From NCBI GenBank assembly GCA_016931515.1, contig JAFGEQ010000006.1, forward strand, positions 150,649 through 214,648: a stretch of DNA of 64,000 nt, read 5' to 3'. Origin of the DNA: a candidate division CSSED10-310 bacterium (GTDB lineage: Bacteria > CSSED10-310). Every line of letters begins with the position of its first letter. Position 1 is the stretch's first letter. Shown here in pieces: positions 46,030 to 53,624 of the stretch. The notes under the pieces are model-generated. The model searched no databases. It was given only the letters and a program-made list of their open reading frames with translations, and was not told where the DNA came from. Position numbers and translations under genes: made by a program.

Positions 46030-46389
46030 TTACGACGTCGAATTGCCATTAAAAGCCTGGATTGCGGTCTGCTCCGTTTCGAACAACTCGGCAAACTGCA
46101 GAAGACCCATTATTTTAAATGTTTTCGCAACAGTCGGCGTGAGATTGGAGAAAGCCAGGCGTCCGTTCTTATGAAGAATTTCCTCAATAATTTCGATGAG
46201 GATCGAGATTCCGATGGAGTTAACGATTGTGGACTCCTGCAGATTCAGAATCAGTTCATTCAGACCGGTATCCATGATGTTCCGGCATTCCCGTGCAATC
46301 TCCTCACCACCTAGATTATTGATGTATCCATGAGAACGAATCACGGCGAACCGGTTAAATTTCTGAACATTGACTTTAAACTCCGTCAT
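46030..46389 (-). CDS. STAS domain anti-sigma factor antagonist
   Basis: About 119 residues from the ATG at 46389 (GAAGG upstream). Single STAS domain, RsbV/SpoIIAA-like. The phospho-Ser position is kept (V-N-S-I-G-I; aligned with D-S58-S-G of SpoIIAA), though the preceding Asp is Asn. It should bind the RsbW-like kinase when not phosphorylated. It overlaps the kinase gene by 14 bases and precedes the membrane phosphatase gene by 16 bases. Confidence 0.85.
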   Translation of the reverse strand: MTEFKVNVQKFNRFAVIRSHGYINNLGGEEIARECRNIMDTGLNELILNLQESTIVNSIGISILIEIIEEILHKNGRLAFSNLTPTVAKTFKIMGLLQFAELFETEQTAIQAFNGNSTS

Positions 46390-46858
46390 GAGCACCTTCC
46401 CTTGAATGTTCCGGAGTGATCTGCTTGGTCATGATCACCGATATCCCGGGATCCTCCTTCTCGATTTTTACGTCATCCATGAGATTGTTAATCAACATCA
46501 AACCCCATCCGCGTTTTCTCGAGCCGGTCTCAAGTTTCCGCCGCAGGTCCGGTTTTTCAACACATCGGATGTCGAATCCGTGTCCGCGATCCCGGACACG
46601 GATTTCCATGCGATCATCGAACACACTGAATCTCAAATAGATTTTACGATCAGGACTGTCAGAATGTTCCATGGCATTTATACAGGCTTCAATAACGGCA
46701 TGGCGAATCTCATCAACCTGGTCCGACGAAAAATGTGACATCAATGCAAGCGCTTCCGCTGTTTTCGATACCGCCAATTCCATATCCATAATCATTGGCA
46801 CGGTAATATAGATATCTTTCCTGGTCCCGGTGTTCACATCAGGATCTCCTCTGTTCAT
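46376..46858 (-). CDS. RsbW-like anti-sigma factor kinase
   Basis: 160 residues, HATPase_c_2 fold. N-box E-A-C-I-N-A-M-E-H (about 69-77), G1 box D-R-G-H-G-F-D (about 106-112), G2 R-G-W-G-L-M-L-I (about 133-140). It should phosphorylate the STAS protein and bind a target when that is phosphorylated. First gene of the minus-strand partner-switching cluster; divergent from a second STAS/kinase pair, with 149 bases between them. Confidence 0.88.
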   Translation of the reverse strand: MNRGDPDVNTGTRKDIYITVPMIMDMELAVSKTAEALALMSHFSSDQVDEIRHAVIEACINAMEHSDSPDRKIYLRFSVFDDRMEIRVRDRGHGFDIRCVEKPDLRRKLETGSRKRGWGLMLINNLMDDVKIEKEDPGISVIMTKQITPEHSREGAHDGV

Positions 46859-47007
46859 TAACCATAGCAGTGAACGGGATCCATATTCAAGATCGCTGAT
46901 TCTTTTGACAATTGCACTGATTTATAGCAATTTGTAGGTTATACTGTTTTTGGGCGGTCAAGGCCCAGTTCTTTTTATGTTTATGATCTCGAAGCGGGAG
47001 GTATCAC

Positions 47008-47346
47008 ATGAGAGTTAAGTCACGGGAACGGGACGGCGTCACGATTCTGGATCTGTCCGGCGATATTACGATTGGACAGGGTGATGTGGAGCTTCGGAAA
47101 GAAATCTCGGAATTGATTTTCAATGAAAAAAAGAAAATCATTCTCAATCTGAGGAAAGTGGATTTTATCGACTCATCCGGAATTGGCGAAATTGTCCGTA
47201 GTCTGACAACTATCCAGAAAAATGGCGGTATTCTCAAGCTGCTGCATTTGGAGGCCAAGGTCCGGGACCTGTTCACAATTACCCGGTTAATTACTGTTTT
47301 TGAGACATTCGAGAACGAGAAGGATGCCGTCGATAGTTTTAATTAA
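47008..47346 (+). CDS. STAS domain anti-sigma factor antagonist, second copy
   Basis: 112 residues. STAS domain with the intact F-I-D-S-S-G-I-G phospho-site (about 52-59). ATG follows GGGAGG. It shares its reading direction and 22-base spacing with the kinase gene that follows. It is clearly a separate paralogue of the protein at 46030, with a more standard phospho-site. Confidence 0.9.
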   Translation: MRVKSRERDGVTILDLSGDITIGQGDVELRKEISELIFNEKKKIILNLRKVDFIDSSGIGEIVRSLTTIQKNGGILKLLHLEAKVRDLFTITRLITVFETFENEKDAVDSFN

Positions 47347-47368
47347 GGACTGACCGGGAGGCGATGTC

Positions 47369-47833
47369 ATGTCCCAGGCGAACTCTTCGCCGATCCCTTG
47401 TGAAACGGTTGAAACCCTGTTAGTTGAACTGAACATTCCATCCGATATGGATCTGGTCAACATGGTTGTCGATCTGGGTACATCCATGATAGGCCTGAAA
47501 GGATTCAGCGCGGATGATGTATCCGCTTTGCGCTTTGCAATCCACGAAACAATGGTTAACGCCATTCTGTATGGGAACAAAGATAAACCGGATGCAAGGG
47601 TCAACATAAAGTTTTATCTCAAAGGGGATTGCTTTTACACGGATATCGAGGATGAGGGAACCGGCTTTGACCCCGACCTGTTAGCCGATCCGACCGCACC
47701 TGAAAACCTGCTGAACGTTCACGGACGCGGTATATTTCTCGTAAAAAACCTAACGGAGGATTTTAAGGTAAAAAAGCTGCCGGAGAAAGGCGTACGTGTA
47801 ACGTTTTGCCGTTTAAAACGTCTTGAAAGGTAA
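47369..47833 (+). CDS. RsbW-like anti-sigma factor kinase, second copy
   Basis: 154 residues, HATPase_c_2 fold. N-box H-E-T-M-V-N-A-I-L-Y-G-N (about 53-64), G1 D-E-G-T-G-F-D (about 95-101), G2 G-R-G-I-F-L-V (about 121-127). Together with the STAS protein at 47008 it forms a second partner-switching pair, with no phosphatase of its own beside it. The superoxide reductase gene follows 31 bases later, perhaps on the same transcript. Confidence 0.87.
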   Translation: MSQANSSPIPCETVETLLVELNIPSDMDLVNMVVDLGTSMIGLKGFSADDVSALRFAIHETMVNAILYGNKDKPDARVNIKFYLKGDCFYTDIEDEGTGFDPDLLADPTAPENLLNVHGRGIFLVKNLTEDFKVKKLPEKGVRVTFCRLKRLER

Positions 47834-47864
47834 ACACTCACAATTCTTTGTTAGGAGGTAATTG

Positions 47865-48254
47865 ATGAAAATAGGAGAGAAAATTCAAACAGCAGACTGG
47901 AAAAACGAAAAACACGTACCGGTTCTTGAATGCCCGGACAAGGTGAATCCCGGAGAATGGTTGGAAGTCCGCGTTGGATTGAGCAAGGCTGTCGAGCACC
48001 CGAATACGACTGAACACCATATTCGCTGGATCCGGGTCTATTTCAGCCCGGATGACGATAAGTTTACCTACGACCTGGGAACGTTCACATTTAATGCGCA
48101 TGGTGAACACGCAACCGGCGCTAATGCCGGACCCGTTCACACGCGGGATCAGGCGGTGTTCCAGTTTAAAACGATGAAATCAGGAACACTGCACGCTGTC
48201 GCCTACTGTAATATCCATGGATTATGGGAATCCAGCAAGCGCCTGACTGTTTAG
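47865..48254 (+). CDS. Superoxide reductase, class II-like
   Basis: 129 residues from ATG at 47865 (GGAGG upstream). Active-site Glu-Lys-His motif E-K-H-V-P (15-19), the H-P-N-T-T-E-H-H iron-ligand region (about 45-52) and the C-N-I-H-G iron-ligand Cys/His (Cys 115, His 118). The desulforedoxin domain of class I enzymes is absent, so it is neelaredoxin-like. It reduces superoxide to peroxide using rubredoxin, which points to an anaerobic or microaerobic life style. It follows an anti-sigma pair, so it may be part of an oxygen-stress response. Confidence 0.92.
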   Translation: MKIGEKIQTADWKNEKHVPVLECPDKVNPGEWLEVRVGLSKAVEHPNTTEHHIRWIRVYFSPDDDKFTYDLGTFTFNAHGEHATGANAGPVHTRDQAVFQFKTMKSGTLHAVAYCNIHGLWESSKRLTV

Positions 48255-50215
48255 TCGTTCAATATCTTTTTGACGATCAACATGTTCTGAGACGGCTGAC
48301 TGTAGCTGTTATAGTCAGCCGTTACCGCTTCAAATTGAGAAGGCTGTAAAAGACTTCCCTTCCACCGATAACAGCGGATCAATACCACCTTGGATTCATG
48401 CACATCCACTGATTGTGTGATCTTTAACCGGTCGTTCTCAACAAAACCAGACTCCGGATGATATACAAGCTTGTAACCGTTCGGTAGGAAAACCTCGATC
48501 CGGACCGTTTCAACCCCAGGGGCTCCAAGTTCAACCTTTTGCTGTCTACCCGGTTCCGATAGAGGGAACTGCTGTCGGATGAGTTGAAGAGGCAAATCCG
48601 GCATTGGAATGACCATCATCTCACCCGTTTTGAGTCCTGCGTAAGGACTGCTGAATTCCAGTCGCATTTCCGGAATGCCCCCGAACATTGACCAATCCGG
48701 CATGTCCAGTTTATTTAGCAACAGTGGAATTACCGAATCTCCAAAATCTCTCTCGATCCGAATATGTTGTAGCCCTGGGGATACATCCCGGAATGAACGC
48801 CTGAGCCGATGTTCAAACCATCCGGAACCTTGCCAAATCATGTCACCGTCTGCTGTTCCATCCCTATGAACACGCAGACAGATTCTCCTTCGACTGACTG
48901 ATTCATATGCTGAAGGAACCGGTATATCAATACTCTCTGCTGTCCCACCATGAAACCGGATCCCCTGAATTCCCTCACCCCGATATACCCATCCCACTCT
49001 GGCGTTCCGATCCACGGGATTCAGCCATTTTTCCGACGCATCCGACAAACTGGCGATGACTGCGATCGAATCGAGACCGTCCAGGGACGAAAAATTGCCG
49101 GGACGCCGATCCCGGGATTCCGGCAAAAACACGATGTCGGATTCGATTCCGGATGCCGAGAGTAATGCGTTGAGCAAACGCGCCTTGTCCAGAGCATCTC
49201 CATAACCGCGACTCAGTACCGAGGCTGGTGAAGACGGTTGATAGCCCCGGACGCCAGCCGGAAGATCAATCGTTTTAATATGGTCCAACACCAGCCTAAA
49301 ACACCGTTCAAGCATAATGTCCGGGGGGTTTTGCCCTAACTCGGCCAGTGTTTTCCCCCACTCGGACTCGGCAACGGACGGATCACCGCAAGTTTCTGTA
49401 TAGAAAACCTTGTGAAACCATTGCCCCAAATGATTCATATCTTTGCAACAGGTAACCATTACCAGCGGAACGATGTCGTTCATATGAGGCATCGACCATT
49501 CTTCAATCACCGGTTTTACGTCTGTCCGTTGCCACGATTGATAAACCCATCCGTCACGCTGCTCCACCATCGGCTGTTCCGCACAATTACGAAGCCGGAT
49601 TTTTACTGGAAGGATGTCCGGATAACTCAGGGAAAAAAGCAAATTCATTATAGGGATATCCGTTTGCAGCTGAAGGCTGTCCCAGATAAATCTGCTTCCC
49701 GTCGGATAGTCTGTTGTTATAATCGTGTGCCAGTGCAAAATCGATCCGGCTTCGGCACTGGAAAACGAGATAACGCGAGTTTTGAGATCGCCATATACGG
49801 CAGCCTCCATCAGTTCCGGCGGCACAAGCTCGTTATCAGCCCCTTCCATTATCGGCAGAACAGTTCCATCAGGCAGCCACGTTTCAGCCAACTCCACATT
49901 CACGGTTGTGAACCGTGAATCGAACGAGATTCGCAGATCGCCGTATTCATGCTTGGCCTTATCGCCGATGATTTCGAGCAATACTTCTTCCTGCTGCTCT
50001 ATGGACGTTTCGGATGTAACAACCCATGATACATTCCTGTAGAGAATCCGGGCCGGCATCTCTGAATCGGTCACCTGTTTCGACCAGCTGATGATATCAC
50101 GAATTTCTTCTCTGCTGCGTGCTTGGAATGCAGGTTGAAAACCGGTCGCACCGCACATGCCGTCTAATAGAAAGACGATCCAAAGGCACCATGCAATTCG
50201 CTTGAAGGGGTTCAT
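48251..50215 (-). CDS. DUF3857/transglutaminase-like protein, catalytic residues lost
   Basis: 654 residues. Signal peptide (about 8-23), a DUF3857-like N-terminal domain (about 60-240), a transglutaminase-like core (about 300-400) and a C-terminal beta region. The position of the catalytic Cys reads R-G-Y-G-D-A-L-D-K-A, that is Ala 341 where paralogues have Cys, and the His motif F-N-H is missing (D-S-I-A-V-I-A instead). It therefore looks like a pseudoenzyme. The partner gene at 50212 keeps the triad and overlaps by 4 bases, so the two may work as an active/inactive pair. Confidence 0.82.
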   Translation of the reverse strand: MNPFKRIAWCLWIVFLLDGMCGATGFQPAFQARSREEIRDIISWSKQVTDSEMPARILYRNVSWVVTSETSIEQQEEVLLEIIGDKAKHEYGDLRISFDSRFTTVNVELAETWLPDGTVLPIMEGADNELVPPELMEAAVYGDLKTRVISFSSAEAGSILHWHTIITTDYPTGSRFIWDSLQLQTDIPIMNLLFSLSYPDILPVKIRLRNCAEQPMVEQRDGWVYQSWQRTDVKPVIEEWSMPHMNDIVPLVMVTCCKDMNHLGQWFHKVFYTETCGDPSVAESEWGKTLAELGQNPPDIMLERCFRLVLDHIKTIDLPAGVRGYQPSSPASVLSRGYGDALDKARLLNALLSASGIESDIVFLPESRDRRPGNFSSLDGLDSIAVIASLSDASEKWLNPVDRNARVGWVYRGEGIQGIRFHGGTAESIDIPVPSAYESVSRRRICLRVHRDGTADGDMIWQGSGWFEHRLRRSFRDVSPGLQHIRIERDFGDSVIPLLLNKLDMPDWSMFGGIPEMRLEFSSPYAGLKTGEMMVIPMPDLPLQLIRQQFPLSEPGRQQKVELGAPGVETVRIEVFLPNGYKLVYHPESGFVENDRLKITQSVDVHESKVVLIRCYRWKGSLLQPSQFEAVTADYNSYSQPSQNMLIVKKILND

Positions 50216-52266
50216 TGATGTGTCTCCAGAATGATGTATGGTTGCATAGCCATTCTCATACGACTGAAAACATCGTGGAATTCAGCGTAATCCTCAACAC
50301 CTATTCGCGGTTGATGCACGACGAATTCTTGTTCAAGAGTCATCTCGTTTTCTCCAATCGCCCATTTTTGCGAAAACGTTAACCAAGTGGAGTGGATGGA
50401 GACCGGATCGGGTATTGCAATGGACTTAAATCCGGGCGGGAGAGTCATGGACTCTCGGGAGATAGTTATCGATGGTACGCCTATATCAGCCGGATATTGC
50501 CGTTTGTGGAGAGAAGCAACATCAAGTACGGATTCGAAGAACCAATCGAAGGGAAATTTAGATGTTGGAAATCGAAGGAGTAGATAATCGCCGACTAGAA
50601 CAGCATATTCCGGAATCGAGTTATCTAATGTTATGCGAATCGGTTTTTCAAGATCATCAATCGGTTCAGGAGCAATTGTCCAGTTTCCGACTTCTGCATT
50701 TTGCGATAACCCGGATACAAGATAAGTCAACATGCCACTCCATTGACTTCGATCCGTGTAGTATAGGAATTCGCGATAATAGTGATCCGCTGCACCGGAC
50801 CCGCTGTAATTAAAAGTTGAGAATAGTGACCCTCTGGAATCCAGGCGACTTGTCACGTCGATCCGACAAGTATTCGCTTCCGGAGAATCGACCGGAATCA
50901 CATCGATATCTGCTCCATCCGGCATGATACGCAAAACATGCGTTCCTCCCGATGTAGATGGGATCATGGTTGGAGCCAAGTCAACGGTGACGTCCAGGTA
51001 ACGCCATCCGAACTCCCCCGGGAGACGGGCGGAGACAATTGCATGATTAAACTGGTCAACAGCTATATCGCTGAAAATGCGAACCTCCGGGTTGTTCAGG
51101 GTATACCAGGCTTCGATCCCTGCCAGACGAAGCATCGCGGTCAGTAATCCGGCTTTGTCTTTGCAAACACCGGCGTTATTGGCAAACGTGCGTGTTACCG
51201 GATCCGGATTGACGCCCGGACGATCTCCGAACGTTACCCCCATATAACGGACTTTACGCGTCACATACAGGAAAAGAACTCTCATTTTATCCTCTGCCTG
51301 GTCAAGATGTTCCGTCAATTCAATAACTTTGGAACGAATAGCGTCATCGGGAACGAGGTTTGGTTCAACATATTTTGATTCTCTCGAAGAATACGTTTGC
51401 CAGGTATCCGAGGAAACATGCACAGCCTTGATCAACTCCTGCATCGGTATCATGTGAGGTTCGGAAAGGATCATTTCCACCGGGCCCGAACACCATTCGT
51501 AAAGAATGGTACCGTCACCGATCAGCGTCTGCTTAAAAGCAACACGCTCTGATGCATCGTTTGCGACTCCCCAGTGCAACGGCATGCCGACGGGCCCCAG
51601 CAGACGTAATGAAGCGGAATGCATCGGTATGGATGACTGAAAGGAATGGCCCCATTGGAATGCGCCTTCGGATCGGGGCTTTATTGATACATTTTCATAC
51701 GCCCAATAAACGATTGATCCAGGTTGAACACCCGGAAAATTGATTAGTAGCGAACGCCAGATCGGTTCATAGATATTGGCAGCCATATCTTCGGAGTTGG
51801 AAACATCGTGGATCGCTTCTTCCGGCACATGCTCTATGCGACCGCCCGGTTGAATTACGAATGCATCTAAAATCCGTGTCCGATCATAGGGCAGATCATA
51901 ATTTAGTTTTATGACTCCGTATTCATCAACTCCAGCTTGATTCAATATCTGGACGGCCTCCTCCTGGACAAGATGGTAGTATCCACACGCATCAAAACCT
52001 GTCCGGTCATTGGAAAATAGCTGAATAGCCCTGGCATCCGGATAATCCGCTGCAGTGCCGGCTGATTCCGCAATTCTTAGAATATCAGCCGCATCATTCA
52101 ATGAGCCGTCCGGATATGGAATGGCGATCGAGCGTTGAAAGTCGGCACGTTCATCCTCTCTCATCTCCGTTTCGGGCCAATCATGCAGCATCCGGGCGTG
52201 TATCGTTCCGGTACCGATCAGGAGACAGAGTAAAACGACTGGAACCGACGCGATCATCTTTTTCAT
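50212..52266 (-). CDS. DUF3857/transglutaminase protein, triad intact
   Basis: 684 residues. Signal peptide (about 5-25, cut after I-H-A). DUF3857 domain (about 95-260). Transglutaminase core: Cys 368 in A-G-V-C-K-D-K-A, His 408 in F-N-H-A-I and Asp 425 in Y-L-D-V-T. C-terminal beta region. Exported proteins of this group occur in many Bacteroidetes-like bacteria; their substrates are unknown. It precedes and overlaps the catalytically dead paralogue. Confidence 0.87.
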   Translation of the reverse strand: MKKMIASVPVVLLCLLIGTGTIHARMLHDWPETEMREDERADFQRSIAIPYPDGSLNDAADILRIAESAGTAADYPDARAIQLFSNDRTGFDACGYYHLVQEEAVQILNQAGVDEYGVIKLNYDLPYDRTRILDAFVIQPGGRIEHVPEEAIHDVSNSEDMAANIYEPIWRSLLINFPGVQPGSIVYWAYENVSIKPRSEGAFQWGHSFQSSIPMHSASLRLLGPVGMPLHWGVANDASERVAFKQTLIGDGTILYEWCSGPVEMILSEPHMIPMQELIKAVHVSSDTWQTYSSRESKYVEPNLVPDDAIRSKVIELTEHLDQAEDKMRVLFLYVTRKVRYMGVTFGDRPGVNPDPVTRTFANNAGVCKDKAGLLTAMLRLAGIEAWYTLNNPEVRIFSDIAVDQFNHAIVSARLPGEFGWRYLDVTVDLAPTMIPSTSGGTHVLRIMPDGADIDVIPVDSPEANTCRIDVTSRLDSRGSLFSTFNYSGSGAADHYYREFLYYTDRSQWSGMLTYLVSGLSQNAEVGNWTIAPEPIDDLEKPIRITLDNSIPEYAVLVGDYLLLRFPTSKFPFDWFFESVLDVASLHKRQYPADIGVPSITISRESMTLPPGFKSIAIPDPVSIHSTWLTFSQKWAIGENEMTLEQEFVVHQPRIGVEDYAEFHDVFSRMRMAMQPYIILETHQ

Positions 52267-52719
52267 CAGACCCCCTTTTTGAACGAGCGGGGAGTATTAA
52301 ATCAGCCTGCGATTCAGAATTCAATATGGAACGAGTTGCTTTTGCATATGAATAGTTAAATTTTCACCAGGGAAGTGCCGTTAACCTGCAGTGGCTGTTT
52401 TTAAAGAGAGACATCTCGATAATTTTTTGTACTTTCCATGAAACCAATACACCCCATGATGCGTCTAAGTGACAGGACTCAGATGTGTCATTCTACGTGA
52501 AAGGCAGACTGAGAACGGAGACGGTCCGGACAATGGTGGATAGCTTGCACTTTTCCGCTGGGGGCGTCATGATGCATGTAGAGGAATGAGCCAGTTGTTG
52601 GAAATGCGTTGGAAAGACTGAATGTCCGGACGTTGAATAGTGGAAATTGGATGTTATCATGCTGAGGTGGCATTGATAACAGGCAGGAAGTTGGCAGAAG
52701 GTTAACAGGAGGAAAAGAG
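52267..52719. other. 453-base intergenic region between divergent genes
   Basis: Holds the promoters of the transglutaminase pair and of the Fis-like gene. The palindrome GTCCGGAC occurs twice exactly 100 bases apart (52524-52531 and 52624-52631), but TCCGGA is frequent in this DNA. I found no clear -10/-35 or sigma-54 match. A minus-strand open frame across 52493-53044 overlaps the Fis-like gene and lacks a ribosome site. Confidence 0.4.
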
Positions 52720-52944
52720 ATGAAAAACTTAAGCAATCTGCATGATCCGAGTCCCGGGAATCCCCTACCGTACCGCACAGCGAAAGCGGCGTTCGAGAAA
52801 GCCTATTTAACTGAATTGCTGACATGGGCGAAGGGCAATGTAAAACGTGCTGCTGAGCAAGCGGGCAGGGACAGAAAAGGTCTGTATATCCTGATGACCA
52901 AACATGGTCTTCATCCGATGGCATTCCGAAAACGCGCCAAATAG
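52720..52944 (+). CDS. Fis-type helix-turn-helix protein, stand-alone
   Basis: 74 residues. Residues about 20-70 carry the Fis/NtrC C-terminal HTH pattern (A-F-E-K-A-Y-L-T-E-L-L ... N-V-K-R-A-A-E-Q-A-G-R-D-R-K-G-L-Y). GGAGG lies before the ATG. Such a small protein could act as a nucleoid or regulatory DNA-binding protein, or be the remnant of a sigma-54 activator tail. The N-terminal 20 residues are Pro/Asn rich and short. Its targets are unknown. Confidence 0.82.
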   Translation: MKNLSNLHDPSPGNPLPYRTAKAAFEKAYLTELLTWAKGNVKRAAEQAGRDRKGLYILMTKHGLHPMAFRKRAK

Positions 52945-53015
52945 AGGAATTGTCACAGAATTCGTCATGCATTCCATTGACTGGTAACTGGAATCCAGTC
53001 GGATTGCAGAAAAAG

Positions 53016-53600
53016 TTATACTTCGCGGGGCTGACCGTCATCACTTGTCGGCATTTTGGATCTGGCTAAATCGAGTTTCTCCAGCCAGTCCTGTCCAAAT
53101 CTGGCACTGAGCGCATCCCTGCAGAAATCCAACAGGTAGGGACCTTGGTGCCATGCTTCATGGCACTCATTCCATACTTCATAATCCAGAATATCCAAGC
53201 CGTTGTAAGAGCGGACCCTAAGAGGGAAAAGGCGGCAGGATATCGGTCGTAATGTGGGTATGTTCTGCCGGCGAGAATGTATTTCAAGCTGGCACGATAC
53301 GTTCCGATTCCGATTCAGAACCGTGAAAACACAGCGGCCGGTCCGGCTGATACAGGATGTAGCCCAGTCATCGGCACCCCCTTCATAAAAGTCATTTTGC
53401 CGAATCGTTTGAACTGAGTCATTATCAAGATCAGCCAGAAGAGCTGGGAGGTGCGGCCGGATCAGCGGGATTTCACCATTGAGAAGCGGTGCTCCTCGTT
53501 CACCTTCCACGCAACAAGCGCCCTTGCACTGTTCATATGGACAATTGAACCGTGCCGACAGCAGGTATCTCGGCAGGAATACTCCATTGACTATTATCAT
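53016..53600 (-). CDS. DUF3109 cysteine-cluster protein
   Basis: 194 residues, soluble. N-terminal cysteines (C-P-Y-E-Q-C-K-G-A-C-C-V-E-G-E, about 20-34) and later ones (S-C-I near 82, R-C-V-F near 89, S-C-Q near 102, I-S-C-R-L-F-P near 121) match DUF3109, which is related to the YkgJ family of zinc or Fe-S binding proteins. Function unknown. No clear ribosome site; the ATG lies 24 bases after the end of the large winged-helix gene, which reads the same way. Confidence 0.8.
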   Translation of the reverse strand: MIIVNGVFLPRYLLSARFNCPYEQCKGACCVEGERGAPLLNGEIPLIRPHLPALLADLDNDSVQTIRQNDFYEGGADDWATSCISRTGRCVFTVLNRNRNVSCQLEIHSRRQNIPTLRPISCRLFPLRVRSYNGLDILDYEVWNECHEAWHQGPYLLDFCRDALSARFGQDWLEKLDLARSKMPTSDDGQPREV

Positions 53601-53624
53601 TGTCTTAAAGCGTTTCCCGGCTTA

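Noticed and set aside
46030-46389. Suspected loss of the phospho-serine in the STAS protein
   Set aside because: Alignment with D-S58-S-G of SpoIIAA puts the conserved Ser of V-N-S-I-G at the right place; only the Asp before it changed.
52493-53044. Minus-strand frame of 183 codons across the Fis-like gene
   Set aside because: No ribosome site, odd composition (Cys/His/Ser rich), and it overlaps a well-supported gene on the other strand.
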